Positions 18,407 through 26,952 of a DNA stretch of 64,000 nt are shown piece after piece; position 1 is the stretch's first letter; each line of letters begins with the position of its first letter. A model generated the notes under the pieces. The model was not told where the DNA came from. It was given only the letters and a program-made list of their open reading frames with translations, and ran no database searches. The stretch is taken from contig FQWG01000007.1 of assembly GCA_900129595.1 (NCBI GenBank), forward strand, positions 174,103 through 238,102. The letters run 5' to 3'. The DNA comes from Flavobacterium frigidimaris (GTDB lineage Bacteria > Bacteroidota > Bacteroidia > Flavobacteriales > Flavobacteriaceae). The position numbers and the translations under genes are program-made.

Positions 18407-19369
18407 CTACAGAGTATCTAACTTTTGTTTTAGCAAATGTTTATCTGGTAATTGAATTCTATATTCAGCTACCATGGTAGGAGAAAGACTTCTGCTTAAC
18501 GCATATTCTACAACTGCATGGTCCTGATCTTTGCATAATAATATGCCTATACTTGGATTTTCATTCTGCTTTTTTACATCTCGATCTAGAGCTTCCAAAT
18601 AAAAGTTTAGCTGTCCTAAATGTTCGGGTTTAAACTTATCTGACTTTAACTCAAATGCAACCAGACATTGTAACCCTCTGTGATAAAATACAAGATCAAT
18701 ATAAAAATCACTATGTCCCACCTGCACTTTATACTCTTCTGCGATAAATAGAAAATCTTTACCCAATTCAAGTATAAAATTTTTCATCTGATTGATAAGA
18801 CCCTTTTGCAAATCACTTTCGGTATAGGTGTCAGAAAGGTTTAAAAAATCAAAAATGTAGCTATCCTTAAATGTGTTTGCGATATCTGGATGTAATTCTC
18901 TCATCACTGATGAGACTTTTGTATTTCCTATAATAGTTCTTTCAAAAACGCCACTGTTTATTTGTCTTTCTAATTCTCTTGAACTAAATTTTTCCTGACT
19001 TGACAGTCGCAAATAAAATTCTTGTTCTTCGATTGATTTAGTCCTGCTTAGAATAATAAGATTGTTTGTCCAACTAATTTCTCTCAGCAGTGCTGAGAGT
19101 TTTGGAAAAGCTTTGTATGTTTGATAAAATTGCTTCATTCTCCAAAGATTCTTATCCGAAAATCCTTTTAAATCAGGCTCACTCCGTTGTAAAAAATTAG
19201 CTAATTCTTTTACGACTGATTTCCCCCACTCTGCTGTTTCTAAACGATTGTGAATATACTGTCCAATATTCCAGTACAGATTAATCATTTCAGTATTAAC
19301 AGCAGCAATAGCTTTTGATCTGGATTGTTTTATTAATTGAATAATATCGTTAAATTGTTCTAGTATCAT
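18407..19369 (-). CDS. DUF1016 / YhcG family PD-(D/E)xK nuclease
   Basis: This 320-residue protein has the two parts of the YhcG family. The N-terminal DUF1016 domain carries LYWNIGQYI and GFSDKNLWRMKQFY. The C-terminal nuclease domain shows SDFYIDLVFYH (about 235) followed by VAFELKSDKF (about 255), the D...ExK catalytic pattern. Such proteins occur next to restriction systems and on mobile elements. The gene begins 26 bases after the coupling-protein gene, so it may be expressed with the mobilisation genes. It could act in host defence or processing of branched DNA. The catalytic residues look intact. Confidence 0.88.
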   Translation of the reverse strand: MILEQFNDIIQLIKQSRSKAIAAVNTEMINLYWNIGQYIHNRLETAEWGKSVVKELANFLQRSEPDLKGFSDKNLWRMKQFYQTYKAFPKLSALLREISWTNNLIILSRTKSIEEQEFYLRLSSQEKFSSRELERQINSGVFERTIIGNTKVSSVMRELHPDIANTFKDSYIFDFLNLSDTYTESDLQKGLINQMKNFILELGKDFLFIAEEYKVQVGHSDFYIDLVFYHRGLQCLVAFELKSDKFKPEHLGQLNFYLEALDRDVKKQNENPSIGILLCKDQDHAVVEYALSRSLSPTMVAEYRIQLPDKHLLKQKLDTL

Positions 19370-19395
19370 TATTTCTCAGTTTAAATTATTTCTTG

Positions 19396-21384
19396 TCACT
19401 TCTTAATTACCAAATGTCTTAGTTCATAATCATTTAATAATCTTTCCTTTTCAGAATAAATAATATCCTTGATGTCTTTTTTTATTTGCAAATAGTTGCG
19501 TTGCACCATAGAGTTATCTACCTTTCGAATAATGGGAATATCTACATAATTATCCTGTTCTTCTTTCAATGCTTCGTGGTCATTTACTATTTCAGAATGA
19601 AATGTTTTGAGTTCGATTTTACAATCAGGGTCATCCGCTACCATACCCACGAATTCACCGGAACTAAGTCCGGAAATTTTAGACGGTGGCACAGCAGATT
19701 CCAGTTGTTTGGACCGGCTGACTGAAGTATCTCCACTATTGATGGAAAGGCTTTCTCTGTCTTGCATAATTTTCCCAAAACGTTCCGATAATTGTTTGGC
19801 TGTATCACCTGTTACCTGACCACTGACTATGTTTCCGGTAATGTTCATAATTACATCAGCCTGTTCTCGTCCATAATCTTTACGCAATTGACTAAAGTCT
19901 TGAATACCCAAACAAGTTGCTACTTTATTACTTCTGGCAGTAGCAATCAAACTATCCATATTATTGAGGTAAATTGTTGGAAATTCATCAAAGATCAAGC
20001 TGCTTTTCTGCTTGTTTTTTTGGTTCACTTGTTTAACCAATCGGTTTACATAAAGTGACAACACTGCTCCATATATTTGTATTTTCTGAGGATTATTGCC
20101 CATACAAACAATCTTAGGTTCTTCGGGATTATTGATATCCAAAGTGCAATCATTACCTGATAAAACATAGTATAATTGCGGAGAAGAAAGCCTTGCCATG
20201 GCAATTTTTGCCGAAGCAATTTGCCCCTCCAATTGGTCCATGACATTATTTAGATAGGCATTCACAAAGGGATTAATGAGTACCTCAATTTCTTTCTCAG
20301 CTCTAAGTAAGGTAAAGAGACTATCGTAATCCTCCTGCATGAGTTCAATTACATGAGGAAGAGTACAGAATTCACCATCTTTATATTTTTTTAAATACCA
20401 TATTATAGCCGAGAGAAAATTAATCGGTGATTCCACAAAAAAATCTCCCTGTCGTTTAATCCATTCCCTGTTGAGCCCTAACAGAATTGTACGTGCAGAT
20501 TCAGAAGCATCCGTAATATCACTCATAGCTGAAGGGTCTAATGGATTACATCGATTGCTTCTTGTCAGATCATCAAAATTAATTACATAGAACTGCGGTA
20601 ATACCGGATAAAGGTGTCTGTATTTAAGCCAGGTATTATAGACGATTCTTGTCAGGTCATCAAACTTGAAATCATAGACAAACATGGTGAATTTTTTACG
20701 GATGTGCTGGGTAATAACATGACGTATTACAAAATAGGATTTCCCGGAACCTGGAGTACCAGAAACCAGTAAACCCCGAAAAGGATTTATGATATTTATC
20801 CAACTGTCTCTTATCTTATCTTTTAAATGATACCGCGCTGGAAGGTTGATGGAATACTCATTTTCCAAAAGTCTTTCCTCTTGGGGAAAGGTCTCATTTT
20901 CAGTATTAAAAATATCTTTGCTGTTGAGCCTGTTTTTTATAATACGCGATAATAATGTCCCACCTGTGAGCATTAAAAGAAAACCACTAGAAGTAATAGT
21001 CATATAGGCAATCGCTGCCAGCATTAATTCTATTTTCAGGTATAATGAAAGATAACTTATAAAGTAAATCAGAATCCCTGTGATTATATAAGCAAAAGCT
21101 GTTTTGTAATTCAGTTTTTCATCTTTTCGTCCTTTAGCTCCAATTAGTGAGATTATTAAAAATCCCAATGCAAAGAGTTTGGATTTATGAAAATTACTGA
21201 ACAATCCTGTATAGTAAATATTACGCAAGATTTTATCACTGAACCCACTAACCAAATGCCACTTTCCAAATGCGGCATAACAGTAATAATAAAAATGGAT
21301 TGTTAAAATAATAATACTGATGAGTCTTGTCATATCCAAGATCTTTCTCAGTGCCTGTTCGTTTTCTCCTGTCTGCATAGCCAT
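19396..21384 (-). CDS. mobC: VirD4/TraG-type coupling protein (mobC of Bacteroidota elements)
   Basis: This 662-residue type IV coupling protein has several N-terminal membrane segments (about 18-40, 85-110, 115-145). The soluble ATPase domain has Walker A GTPGSGKSY near residue 210 and Walker B SLIFDEFP near 461. The C-terminal part contains AVPPSKISGLSSGEFVG, a region conserved in this family. Coupling proteins dock the relaxosome on the secretion channel and pump DNA. It is the third gene of the mobilisation operon, 11 bases after the relaxase gene. This matches the mobA-mobB-mobC order of Bacteroidota conjugative elements. Confidence 0.92.
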   Translation of the reverse strand: MAMQTGENEQALRKILDMTRLISIIILTIHFYYYCYAAFGKWHLVSGFSDKILRNIYYTGLFSNFHKSKLFALGFLIISLIGAKGRKDEKLNYKTAFAYIITGILIYFISYLSLYLKIELMLAAIAYMTITSSGFLLMLTGGTLLSRIIKNRLNSKDIFNTENETFPQEERLLENEYSINLPARYHLKDKIRDSWINIINPFRGLLVSGTPGSGKSYFVIRHVITQHIRKKFTMFVYDFKFDDLTRIVYNTWLKYRHLYPVLPQFYVINFDDLTRSNRCNPLDPSAMSDITDASESARTILLGLNREWIKRQGDFFVESPINFLSAIIWYLKKYKDGEFCTLPHVIELMQEDYDSLFTLLRAEKEIEVLINPFVNAYLNNVMDQLEGQIASAKIAMARLSSPQLYYVLSGNDCTLDINNPEEPKIVCMGNNPQKIQIYGAVLSLYVNRLVKQVNQKNKQKSSLIFDEFPTIYLNNMDSLIATARSNKVATCLGIQDFSQLRKDYGREQADVIMNITGNIVSGQVTGDTAKQLSERFGKIMQDRESLSINSGDTSVSRSKQLESAVPPSKISGLSSGEFVGMVADDPDCKIELKTFHSEIVNDHEALKEEQDNYVDIPIIRKVDNSMVQRNYLQIKKDIKDIIYSEKERLLNDYELRHLVIKK

Positions 21385-21395
21385 AATTTCAAATT

Positions 21396-22700
21396 TTATT
21401 GATTATTAGACTGTCCTCTTCTTTTTTTCTTTTTGTTTCTAAGCTCGTAGGGAAGGTAATTAGCCGTCTGTTCGGCTTGCGTTAACATCTCTGCTAATTG
21501 TCCCATTATTGTACTGGATCCTATGTATTTGTTATCTCTAAAATCATCACCAAACAGTGCTGCAACTATTTCCGATTTCGGAGTTTCAAATATGATTGTA
21601 TTTGATTTTTCACTCGTTAAACTTTCCCTGTTTTGCTCTACCTGATTAATGGATGCACAGCGTTCTTGTATTGCTTTGGCACTGTATTGTTTACCGAGTG
21701 TACTACCATTAAAGACACATTTTGTGGTATGGTCTACATAAGTAATCCCATAAATTAATCCTTCTGCATTTTTTCTAAAAACAGTATTGATTCCATCTTT
21801 TTCCAGTATTTTGACTAGTTCAGCAAGCGATATTTCCGCTTTGAAAAATGCCATATCAATAGCGTATTTCACCCTTCTTATATCTGATGCTTCATTTGTG
21901 GTATTGGATGCAAATTTTCCCTCTAAAGAATTCAGTGTTGGTTTATAGTAAAAGTCGCTAGCCTTTATCGGTACACCAATTGGTTTACCGTTTTCATCAA
22001 GTATCCTATACACCAATCCTTTAGCTTTAAATATCCTTGAATCTTCATTACCACGATCAGCAAAAACATTATATTGTTTGAGCACTGCATTAAGCTCTGC
22101 AAGGCTGGCATATTTATAAGATGACAGCACCTCAGATAATACATTTGAAATTGCTTTTTTGGACTGGATTCTTCCGTATCGGACCTTACCCATTGAAATA
22201 GGCTGTAACTCCAGATTCTCATTTTTTCTTCGTCCTTCAGCTATTACAAGTCCAAAAGATTTTTCGATTTCTTTTCGTGCTATTTCAGATTGATTTCTAC
22301 CTATGTTGTGCATATCAATTCTGCTTCCGTCTGCCTTAACTTTTATTGAGGTTATATGAATGTGTGGATGTGCTGAATCATGATGTTGATACACCAGATA
22401 TGGCTGTTCTCCAAAACCAATTTTCTTCATATAAGTATTGGCAATGTCCATCAGTTTCTCTTTCGAATAGTTTTCTGATGGATCAAAATTGAGCGATATG
22501 TGCACACTGCTTCGCTTTACATTATCGTTGAGAGATACTTGTTTGAGAAACCGATTTAATTTCATGGTGGTACTCATTTTATCCACATCAACAGGATAAT
22601 TTCCTTCACCGATACATTCTGCTACTCCCTGTTTTACCTTATTTTCATTGTAGTTGAAAATGTTGTGTATCGAATGTCCAGTCTTTATGATCGCAACCAT
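21396..22700 (-). CDS. mobB: MOBP-type relaxase (mobB)
   Basis: This 434-residue relaxase has a tyrosine-bearing N-terminal motif, FNYNENKVKQG (about 15-26), typical of Bacteroidota MobB proteins. The metal-binding three-histidine motif is seen in AHPHIHIT near residue 110, followed by DGSRIDMHNIGRNQS. It would nick oriT and stay covalently attached to the 5' end. Its start overlaps the end of mobA by 16 bases. The C-terminal half lacks a known helicase and is probably for partner contacts. The likely oriT lies just upstream of mobA. Confidence 0.92.
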   Translation of the reverse strand: MVAIIKTGHSIHNIFNYNENKVKQGVAECIGEGNYPVDVDKMSTTMKLNRFLKQVSLNDNVKRSSVHISLNFDPSENYSKEKLMDIANTYMKKIGFGEQPYLVYQHHDSAHPHIHITSIKVKADGSRIDMHNIGRNQSEIARKEIEKSFGLVIAEGRRKNENLELQPISMGKVRYGRIQSKKAISNVLSEVLSSYKYASLAELNAVLKQYNVFADRGNEDSRIFKAKGLVYRILDENGKPIGVPIKASDFYYKPTLNSLEGKFASNTTNEASDIRRVKYAIDMAFFKAEISLAELVKILEKDGINTVFRKNAEGLIYGITYVDHTTKCVFNGSTLGKQYSAKAIQERCASINQVEQNRESLTSEKSNTIIFETPKSEIVAALFGDDFRDNKYIGSSTIMGQLAEMLTQAEQTANYLPYELRNKKKKRRGQSNNQ

Positions 22701-23080
22701 CTTACTGAGATTTTCTGGATGTATTCCTTGATTTCTTCCACCTTTTCCAAAAGGCTTTTTTTATCCAACTCAGAACTGATAATCCAAACTTTAAATTCCG
22801 AAATTTGATTAAGAGTATGCAGCTTTTTTACTGCCTGATTAAAGTTGTTGCCAATAGCACTGAGTTCTCCCCTGAGCCGTATAATCTCCGACATAAATTC
22901 GTCAAGAGATTCATTACGAAAATTAGTCGTAACAGGTTTGTTAAATAGGTGTTTGCGAATGTAGTCGCTTAGCTTATGACAAGTACTAGCTTTCCATTTG
23001 CGCTCAATTTTCACATACTCTTCGGGTGTAAATCGTACCCCGACAATACGTGTTCTGTTTGAATTTTCTCTTTCCATCAT
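22685..23080 (-). CDS. mobA: Ribbon-helix-helix mobilisation accessory protein (mobA)
   Basis: This 131-residue basic protein has the pattern RIVGVRFTPEEYVKIE, a beta strand followed by a helix typical of ribbon-helix-helix DNA binders. A conserved C-terminal section, LRGELSAIGNNFNQAVKKL, is shared by plasmid MobC/Bacteroides MobA accessory proteins. Such proteins bind oriT, bend it and load the relaxase. It is the first gene of the mob operon and faces the hairpin-rich candidate oriT. Confidence 0.9.
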   Translation of the reverse strand: MMERENSNRTRIVGVRFTPEEYVKIERKWKASTCHKLSDYIRKHLFNKPVTTNFRNESLDEFMSEIIRLRGELSAIGNNFNQAVKKLHTLNQISEFKVWIISSELDKKSLLEKVEEIKEYIQKISVRWLRS

Positions 23081-23154
23081 CTCTCCTTTTCATTGTTATC
23101 AAACTCTTTTTAACCTTTCAGTATCACTGCTAACGAGTCCCGAGTGTAGAGCAG

Positions 23155-23215
23155 CCAGAATCGGTTGTTTAACAACCGGACATCTGGCCGATTGCAGGAA
23201 CGTGGCAATCTTCCT
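23155..23215. other. Candidate oriT with nested inverted repeats
   Basis: Directly upstream of mobA lies a compact set of inverted repeats. CGGTTGTT-T-AACAACCG is at 23162-23178, AATCGG/CCGATT at 23159-23164 and 23188-23193, GATTGC/GCAATC at 23190-23195 and 23205-23210, and AGGAA/TTCCT at 23196-23200 and 23211-23215. Position beside the relaxase operon and the repeat-then-stem layout are those of a transfer origin. The nick site cannot be fixed by eye. The rest of 23216-23636 is AT-rich with no clear gene. Confidence 0.6.
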
Positions 23216-23636
23216 GATACTTTAAATGTTCTTTAGACATCCTGGTATTTCTACAATATTTCAAATTCAGTTTTTTCATTTACAGCCACTTTATTATTAT
23301 ATGTGATCTATTAATTGTAGTAATCTCGAAATTTTATACCCGTTAAATACAGTCATTAAAATTGCGCTTTCTTTATAAAGTCTATTTCGCTTTAATTTTT
23401 AGAACTCTAGGAAAGTGCACACCGCATAAAATTCGGAAACTACTATAACTGGATAGCTATAATGCCAATTTATCGTCTGTATTTTAGATTGAAAAAACGT
23501 GCTCTTTCAAAGCAATAAACTAATTTTAAAACAACAAAATCCTGACTGTTTTAAGGAAGGTTTTTGGTTGTTCATTTTAACCTTTCTTCTTTATTTCAGA
23601 TACAAAATTAAGTAAGCAAAATGGATTTTACCTATG

Positions 23637-23684
23637 ATGGACATATTATGTCCATGAGACTTTACGACTCCCTTTATACCTTTG
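23637..23684 (+). promoter_or_regulatory. Palindromic operator and -7 promoter element
   Basis: A 19-base perfect palindrome, ATGGACATA-T-TATGTCCAT, occupies 23637-23655. It is followed by TACCTTTG at 23677-23684, which fits the Bacteroidota -7 consensus TAnnTTTG. No TTG box is present at the usual distance, where the palindrome sits instead. A regulator dimer bound there would cover the -33 region of the promoter for the 100-residue gene. Confidence 0.6.
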
Positions 23685-23709
23685 TAGAAATAAATTATTA
23701 ATTAAAAAC

Positions 23710-24012
23710 GTGAAGATTATGACAACAAATGATGTGGCTCAGGTTTTAGATACGGTGCTTAGTATCCCTGGAATGAATGAAGGAGTGAAAATTGATTTGA
23801 AAATTTCACGAAAAAATGTATTGTTATTAAACCATATTATTGAACGTGGGTTATCTGGTAAGGACAATGATAAACCGTCGACTCTTATGATGAGTGTTCC
23901 GGAGGAAAATCTCCAGGAACTAAAACTATTTGGGGAGGAATGTTTACAAAAAGCCGGACTTGTAGAACTCAGTGCAAAACTGAAGACCTTGAGCGAAACT
24001 GGGAAAGCATAA
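23710..24012 (+). CDS. Small helical protein of unknown function beside the oriT region
   Basis: This 100-residue protein, or 97 if the ATG at 23719 is used instead of the GTG at 23710, is rich in leucine, lysine and glutamate and is predicted to be all-helical (EENLQELKLFGEECLQKAGL). I do not recognise it. It stands alone between a palindromic operator and a strong terminator and is transcribed away from the mob operon. This suggests a regulator or small accessory factor of transfer. No DNA-binding motif is clear. Confidence 0.65.
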   Translation: MKIMTTNDVAQVLDTVLSIPGMNEGVKIDLKISRKNVLLLNHIIERGLSGKDNDKPSTLMMSVPEENLQELKLFGEECLQKAGLVELSAKLKTLSETGKA

Positions 24013-24039
24013 TAGATTAAAAAAGTAAAAAATATTGTG

Positions 24040-24081
24040 GGGTTTAAATAAACATTATTTGTTTATTTAAACCCTTTTTTT
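24040..24081 (+). terminator. Strong intrinsic terminator
   Basis: Perfect 14-base arms lie at 24040-24053 and 24061-24074, separated by seven bases and followed by seven T residues. It ends the single-gene transcript that starts near 23690. Confidence 0.92.
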
Positions 24082-24133
24082 ATTGCTCAATACTATTTTA
24101 ACTACTTCTTTTTTAAAACTTTAACTAAAATAG

Positions 24134-24197
24134 CGGATTTTGACAAATCAATGCCGGATTTTTATAACGCACTATAAAACAAGCTGTTGTAATTTTG
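24134..24197 (+). promoter_or_regulatory. CGGATTTT direct repeats and -7 box upstream of the MauE-like gene
   Basis: CGGATTTT occurs at 24134-24141 and again at 24155-24162, 21 bases apart, on the same face of the helix. TAATTTTG at 24190-24197 fits the TAnnTTTG -7 element but no TTG box precedes it, as expected for a promoter that needs an activator. The same half-site, on the other strand and 22 bases apart, is found at 36999-37033. Confidence 0.55.
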
Positions 24198-24370
24198 TTT
24201 TCGCTCCAACTCTAAACAATTGAATCATAGTTAAAATGCTTTTCTTTTTTTGAGTTTAATGGGATTTGAATTATGGTACTACAATTATTATTAAAAAAAT
24301 TGAAAACCATTACATAAAAAATTCCATAAAATAACATTCCATAATTATATCAACTTAAAGATCAGAAGGC

Positions 24371-25888
24371 ATGAAATTGAATACAAAAATTAAGAATATA
24401 ATTCTTGACATAATTTGTCTGCTATATGTACTTTTATTTGTTTATGCAGCTGTAAGCAAACTATTAGATTTTGAGAACTTTGAAGTGCAGCTCGGAAAAT
24501 CACCTTTATTAAGTGCTTTTGCTTCTTGGATATCTTGGTTAGTACCCGCAATTGAGTTGGCAATAGTCTTACTTCTTATCATTCCAAAATTTAGAAGTGC
24601 AGGTCTTTTGGCAGCATTTAGTTTGATGACCATGTTTACTGCTTATATTTTTATTGTATTGCATTACAGTTCATTTATACCATGTTCCTGTGGGGGAATA
24701 TTAGAAAAAATGAGTTGGAATGCCCACCTTGTTTTTAATATCATATTTGTGTTATTGGCAGGTTTGGCAATAGTCATAAAAAACACATTCAATAAAACGA
24801 ATAAAAATACAACGAGAAAGTATTTGACTATAAAACAAATTATGATTTCAATAATAGGCAGTATAGCGATCGTGGTGATTTTATTTCTGTCTTCTGAGGA
24901 CATTATGCACAATGAAAATCCATTTATCAGACGGTATCCACAACATCCCGTAGTATTCTCTAATGCAACGGATTTAAAATTAAACTCCTATTATTTTGCA
25001 GGTTATAGAAATAACCGAATATACCTTGGAAATTACACCAATCCGCTTCATGTAATATCAATGGATACCAATCTAGGGAATCAACAAGTAATAAAAATAT
25101 CTTTTGATCCGAAAAATATACCATTTAAAATGGCTACCGTTGTTATAAGAGATTCCAATTTCTACCTTATGGACGGAAGCGTACCAACTATTTTTAGAGG
25201 GAGTACTTCGGACTGGAAAATCACAAAAGAACTTAAAGGTATTCCGTATTTTACTCTAGCAGTACCTCTTGATAGTACCACAATATCTTTTAGGTCCAAC
25301 AATGCTAAAAAATTAGCAAATGTGTTAGGAGTTTTTACTTCAAATCCTACTGCTAAAATAACATACAACAGGGATCTTTTGCAACAACAGATTGATGGTA
25401 TTTTTGATACTGATGGAACATTATTGTATAGCGAAGAACAAAGAAAAATAGTCTATTTGTATTACTACCGCAATGAATTTATAGTGGCTGATAAAAGTGG
25501 GACTCTAAATTACAGGGGCCATACTATTGATACGATCAAACATGCAAACATTAAAGTGTCGTACCTCAGAAATGGAACGCAGGCTGAAATGTCATCACCT
25601 CCATTTGTAGTTAATGCTCATGCAGCTATTTGTCAAAAATTACTGTTTGTCCACTCCAAAGTAAAAGGCAAATATGAAAATGATAAGCTTTGGCAAAAAT
25701 CATTTATAATTGATGTATATGACTTAAACAAAAATGCCTATATATTGAGCTTTCCCATTTATAGAACGGGCGACGCAGCCCTTAATTCCATATTTGTTAC
25801 AGCAACACATCTGTATGCTATAATAGGTAATGATCTTGTTGTTCATGAATTAAAAGCGATACTGACAAAAGAAATGAAAACCAACTAA
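24371..25888 (+). CDS. MauE/DoxX-like membrane protein with C-terminal extracytoplasmic domain
   Basis: The 505-residue protein starts with four or five membrane helices (about 10-30, 50-70, 75-97, 115-137, 150-172). Between the third and fourth is PCSCGG, a cysteine motif like that of MauE/DoxX redox-associated membrane proteins. MauE-type proteins help form disulfides in exported proteins. The remaining 330 residues have many strand-forming repeats and look like a beta-propeller-like sensor or binding domain outside the membrane. Two small four-cysteine peptides follow directly, so a role in folding or handling them is a natural inference. Its last bases belong to a tandem duplication. Confidence 0.75.
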   Translation: MKLNTKIKNIILDIICLLYVLLFVYAAVSKLLDFENFEVQLGKSPLLSAFASWISWLVPAIELAIVLLLIIPKFRSAGLLAAFSLMTMFTAYIFIVLHYSSFIPCSCGGILEKMSWNAHLVFNIIFVLLAGLAIVIKNTFNKTNKNTTRKYLTIKQIMISIIGSIAIVVILFLSSEDIMHNENPFIRRYPQHPVVFSNATDLKLNSYYFAGYRNNRIYLGNYTNPLHVISMDTNLGNQQVIKISFDPKNIPFKMATVVIRDSNFYLMDGSVPTIFRGSTSDWKITKELKGIPYFTLAVPLDSTTISFRSNNAKKLANVLGVFTSNPTAKITYNRDLLQQQIDGIFDTDGTLLYSEEQRKIVYLYYYRNEFIVADKSGTLNYRGHTIDTIKHANIKVSYLRNGTQAEMSSPPFVVNAHAAICQKLLFVHSKVKGKYENDKLWQKSFIIDVYDLNKNAYILSFPIYRTGDAALNSIFVTATHLYAIIGNDLVVHELKAILTKEMKTN

Positions 25889-25994
25889 AATAAATGTCTG
25901 TGAGACATAAAGATATACTTGCGCTAAGTAGCAGGAATTAGATCGAACACCTGTAGAAAAAAGTAGATCAAAATGTAATTTAAAATTTAATATT

Positions 25995-26270
25995 ATGAAA
26001 AATTTATTTTTAAAAAAAATTACGCCTTTCGCTGTTATAGTGATGGGAATTTCGGGAGCTTTTGTAACCACTTCTATGCAAAGTGCATCTAAAGACTTAG
26101 CTCCAACGGTAGGATATATTGCTAATTCACAAAATGAATGTCTCGATATCCCGGTGGCTTGTGATGATACACCTAAACCTTTTCTTTGTCGTCTAAATGG
26201 TACAACAGGCCCCATAGCCTATGAGAAAGACGATAACGATAATTGTGTACAACCTTTGTATCGTCCTTGA
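25995..26270 (+). CDS. DUF6520-like small four-cysteine peptide, copy 1
   Basis: This 91-residue peptide has an N-terminal hydrophobic signal or anchor (ITPFAVIVMGISGAFVTTS, about 10-28). The mature part has four cysteines (NEC, VAC, FLC, DNC), enough for two disulfides. It resembles the small DUF6520 proteins of Flavobacteriia, which occur in multiple copies. The last 29 residues are identical to copy 2. It follows the MauE-like gene and ends before a terminator. It is probably exported to the periplasm. Whether it is a structural peptide, a signal or an antibacterial factor is not known. Confidence 0.78.
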   Translation: MKNLFLKKITPFAVIVMGISGAFVTTSMQSASKDLAPTVGYIANSQNECLDIPVACDDTPKPFLCRLNGTTGPIAYEKDDNDNCVQPLYRP

Positions 26271-26301
26271 TCGGATCTTATTAAAGTGTTTACCAAAATG
26301 G

Positions 26302-26337
26302 CAATGCAGTTCCATAACCGGAATTGCATTGTTTTTT
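26302..26337 (+). terminator. Terminator after peptide copy 1
   Basis: Arms at 26302-26313 and 26320-26331 pair with one G-T wobble and are followed by six T residues. It would end or reduce transcription after the first peptide gene. Confidence 0.85.
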
Positions 26338-26596
26338 AAGCTCATTTATCAATAATTGTATTAAATGATTCTTTTAACTTATTTCCTTGGAGGTTCATTT
26401 TTTCGAAAATAATCGAGCCTTAGAACATGGGATTGGTAATATTTTTTTGATATGAAAAACGATACTCACAAAAGAAGTAAAAAGTAAGTAAAATAGAGCC
26501 TTGCAAGACACCAAAATATATTATCACCCGTATCGGAGATTAGATCGAATACTTGTATAAAAATGCAAATCAAAGTTTAATTTAAAATTTAATAAT

Positions 26597-26869
26597 ATGA
26601 AAAAGTTATTGTTAAAAGGCAGCATACCAATCGCTGTTATTGCATTGGGAATTACGGGAGCTTTCATAACCACTTCTATGCAAAGTATATCCGAAGTCAA
26701 ACCACCAGTAATTGGATATTTGGTAGACGCACAAGGATTATGTAGAGATGTACCTATAACTTGTGGTACACTATCACCATTTCTTTGCCGTCTTAATGGT
26801 ACAACAGGCCCCATAGCCTATGAGAAAGATGATAACGATAATTGTGTACAACCTTTGTATCGTCCTTGA
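26597..26869 (+). CDS. DUF6520-like small four-cysteine peptide, copy 2
   Basis: This 90-residue paralogue of the preceding peptide has a hydrophobic segment at about 10-28 (IPIAVIALGITGAFITTS), four cysteines (GLC, ITC, FLC, DNC) and the same C-terminal 29 residues. The stretch between the signal and the third cysteine differs (CRDVPITCGTLS instead of CLDIPVACDDTPK). That is the pattern expected if this loop is under diversifying pressure or if the tail is a recognition sequence. It is preceded by the relic MauE tail and a leader copied from unit 1. Confidence 0.78.
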   Translation: MKKLLLKGSIPIAVIALGITGAFITTSMQSISEVKPPVIGYLVDAQGLCRDVPITCGTLSPFLCRLNGTTGPIAYEKDDNDNCVQPLYRP

Positions 26870-26898
26870 TCGGATCTTATAAGTGTTTATCAAAATGA

Positions 26899-26928
26899 CA
26901 ATGCAGTTCCATAACCGGAACTGCATTG
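26899..26928. terminator. Hairpin after peptide copy 2, between convergent genes
   Basis: The 12-base arms at 26899-26910 and 26917-26928 are perfect. The T run seen in the first copy has decayed to TTGCTATA. The hairpin lies between the plus-strand peptide gene and the minus-strand S9 peptidase gene and may stop either transcript weakly. Confidence 0.55.
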
Positions 26929-26952
26929 TTGCTATAACTCATTTATTAATAG

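Larger units (their letters stand above)
25858..26950 (+). repeat. Tandem duplication of about 600 bp carrying the two peptide genes
   Basis: Two consecutive units, 25858 to about 26355 and 26461 to about 26950, align with an offset of 597-603 bases. Each has a stretch like the 3' end of the MauE-like gene (GATACTgACAAAAGAA / GATACTcACAAAAGAA), a similar leader, a peptide gene, and a 3' hairpin. The second unit's MauE tail is a relic no longer in a reading frame. The last 29 codons of the peptide genes are almost identical while the middle has diverged. Confidence 0.88.
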
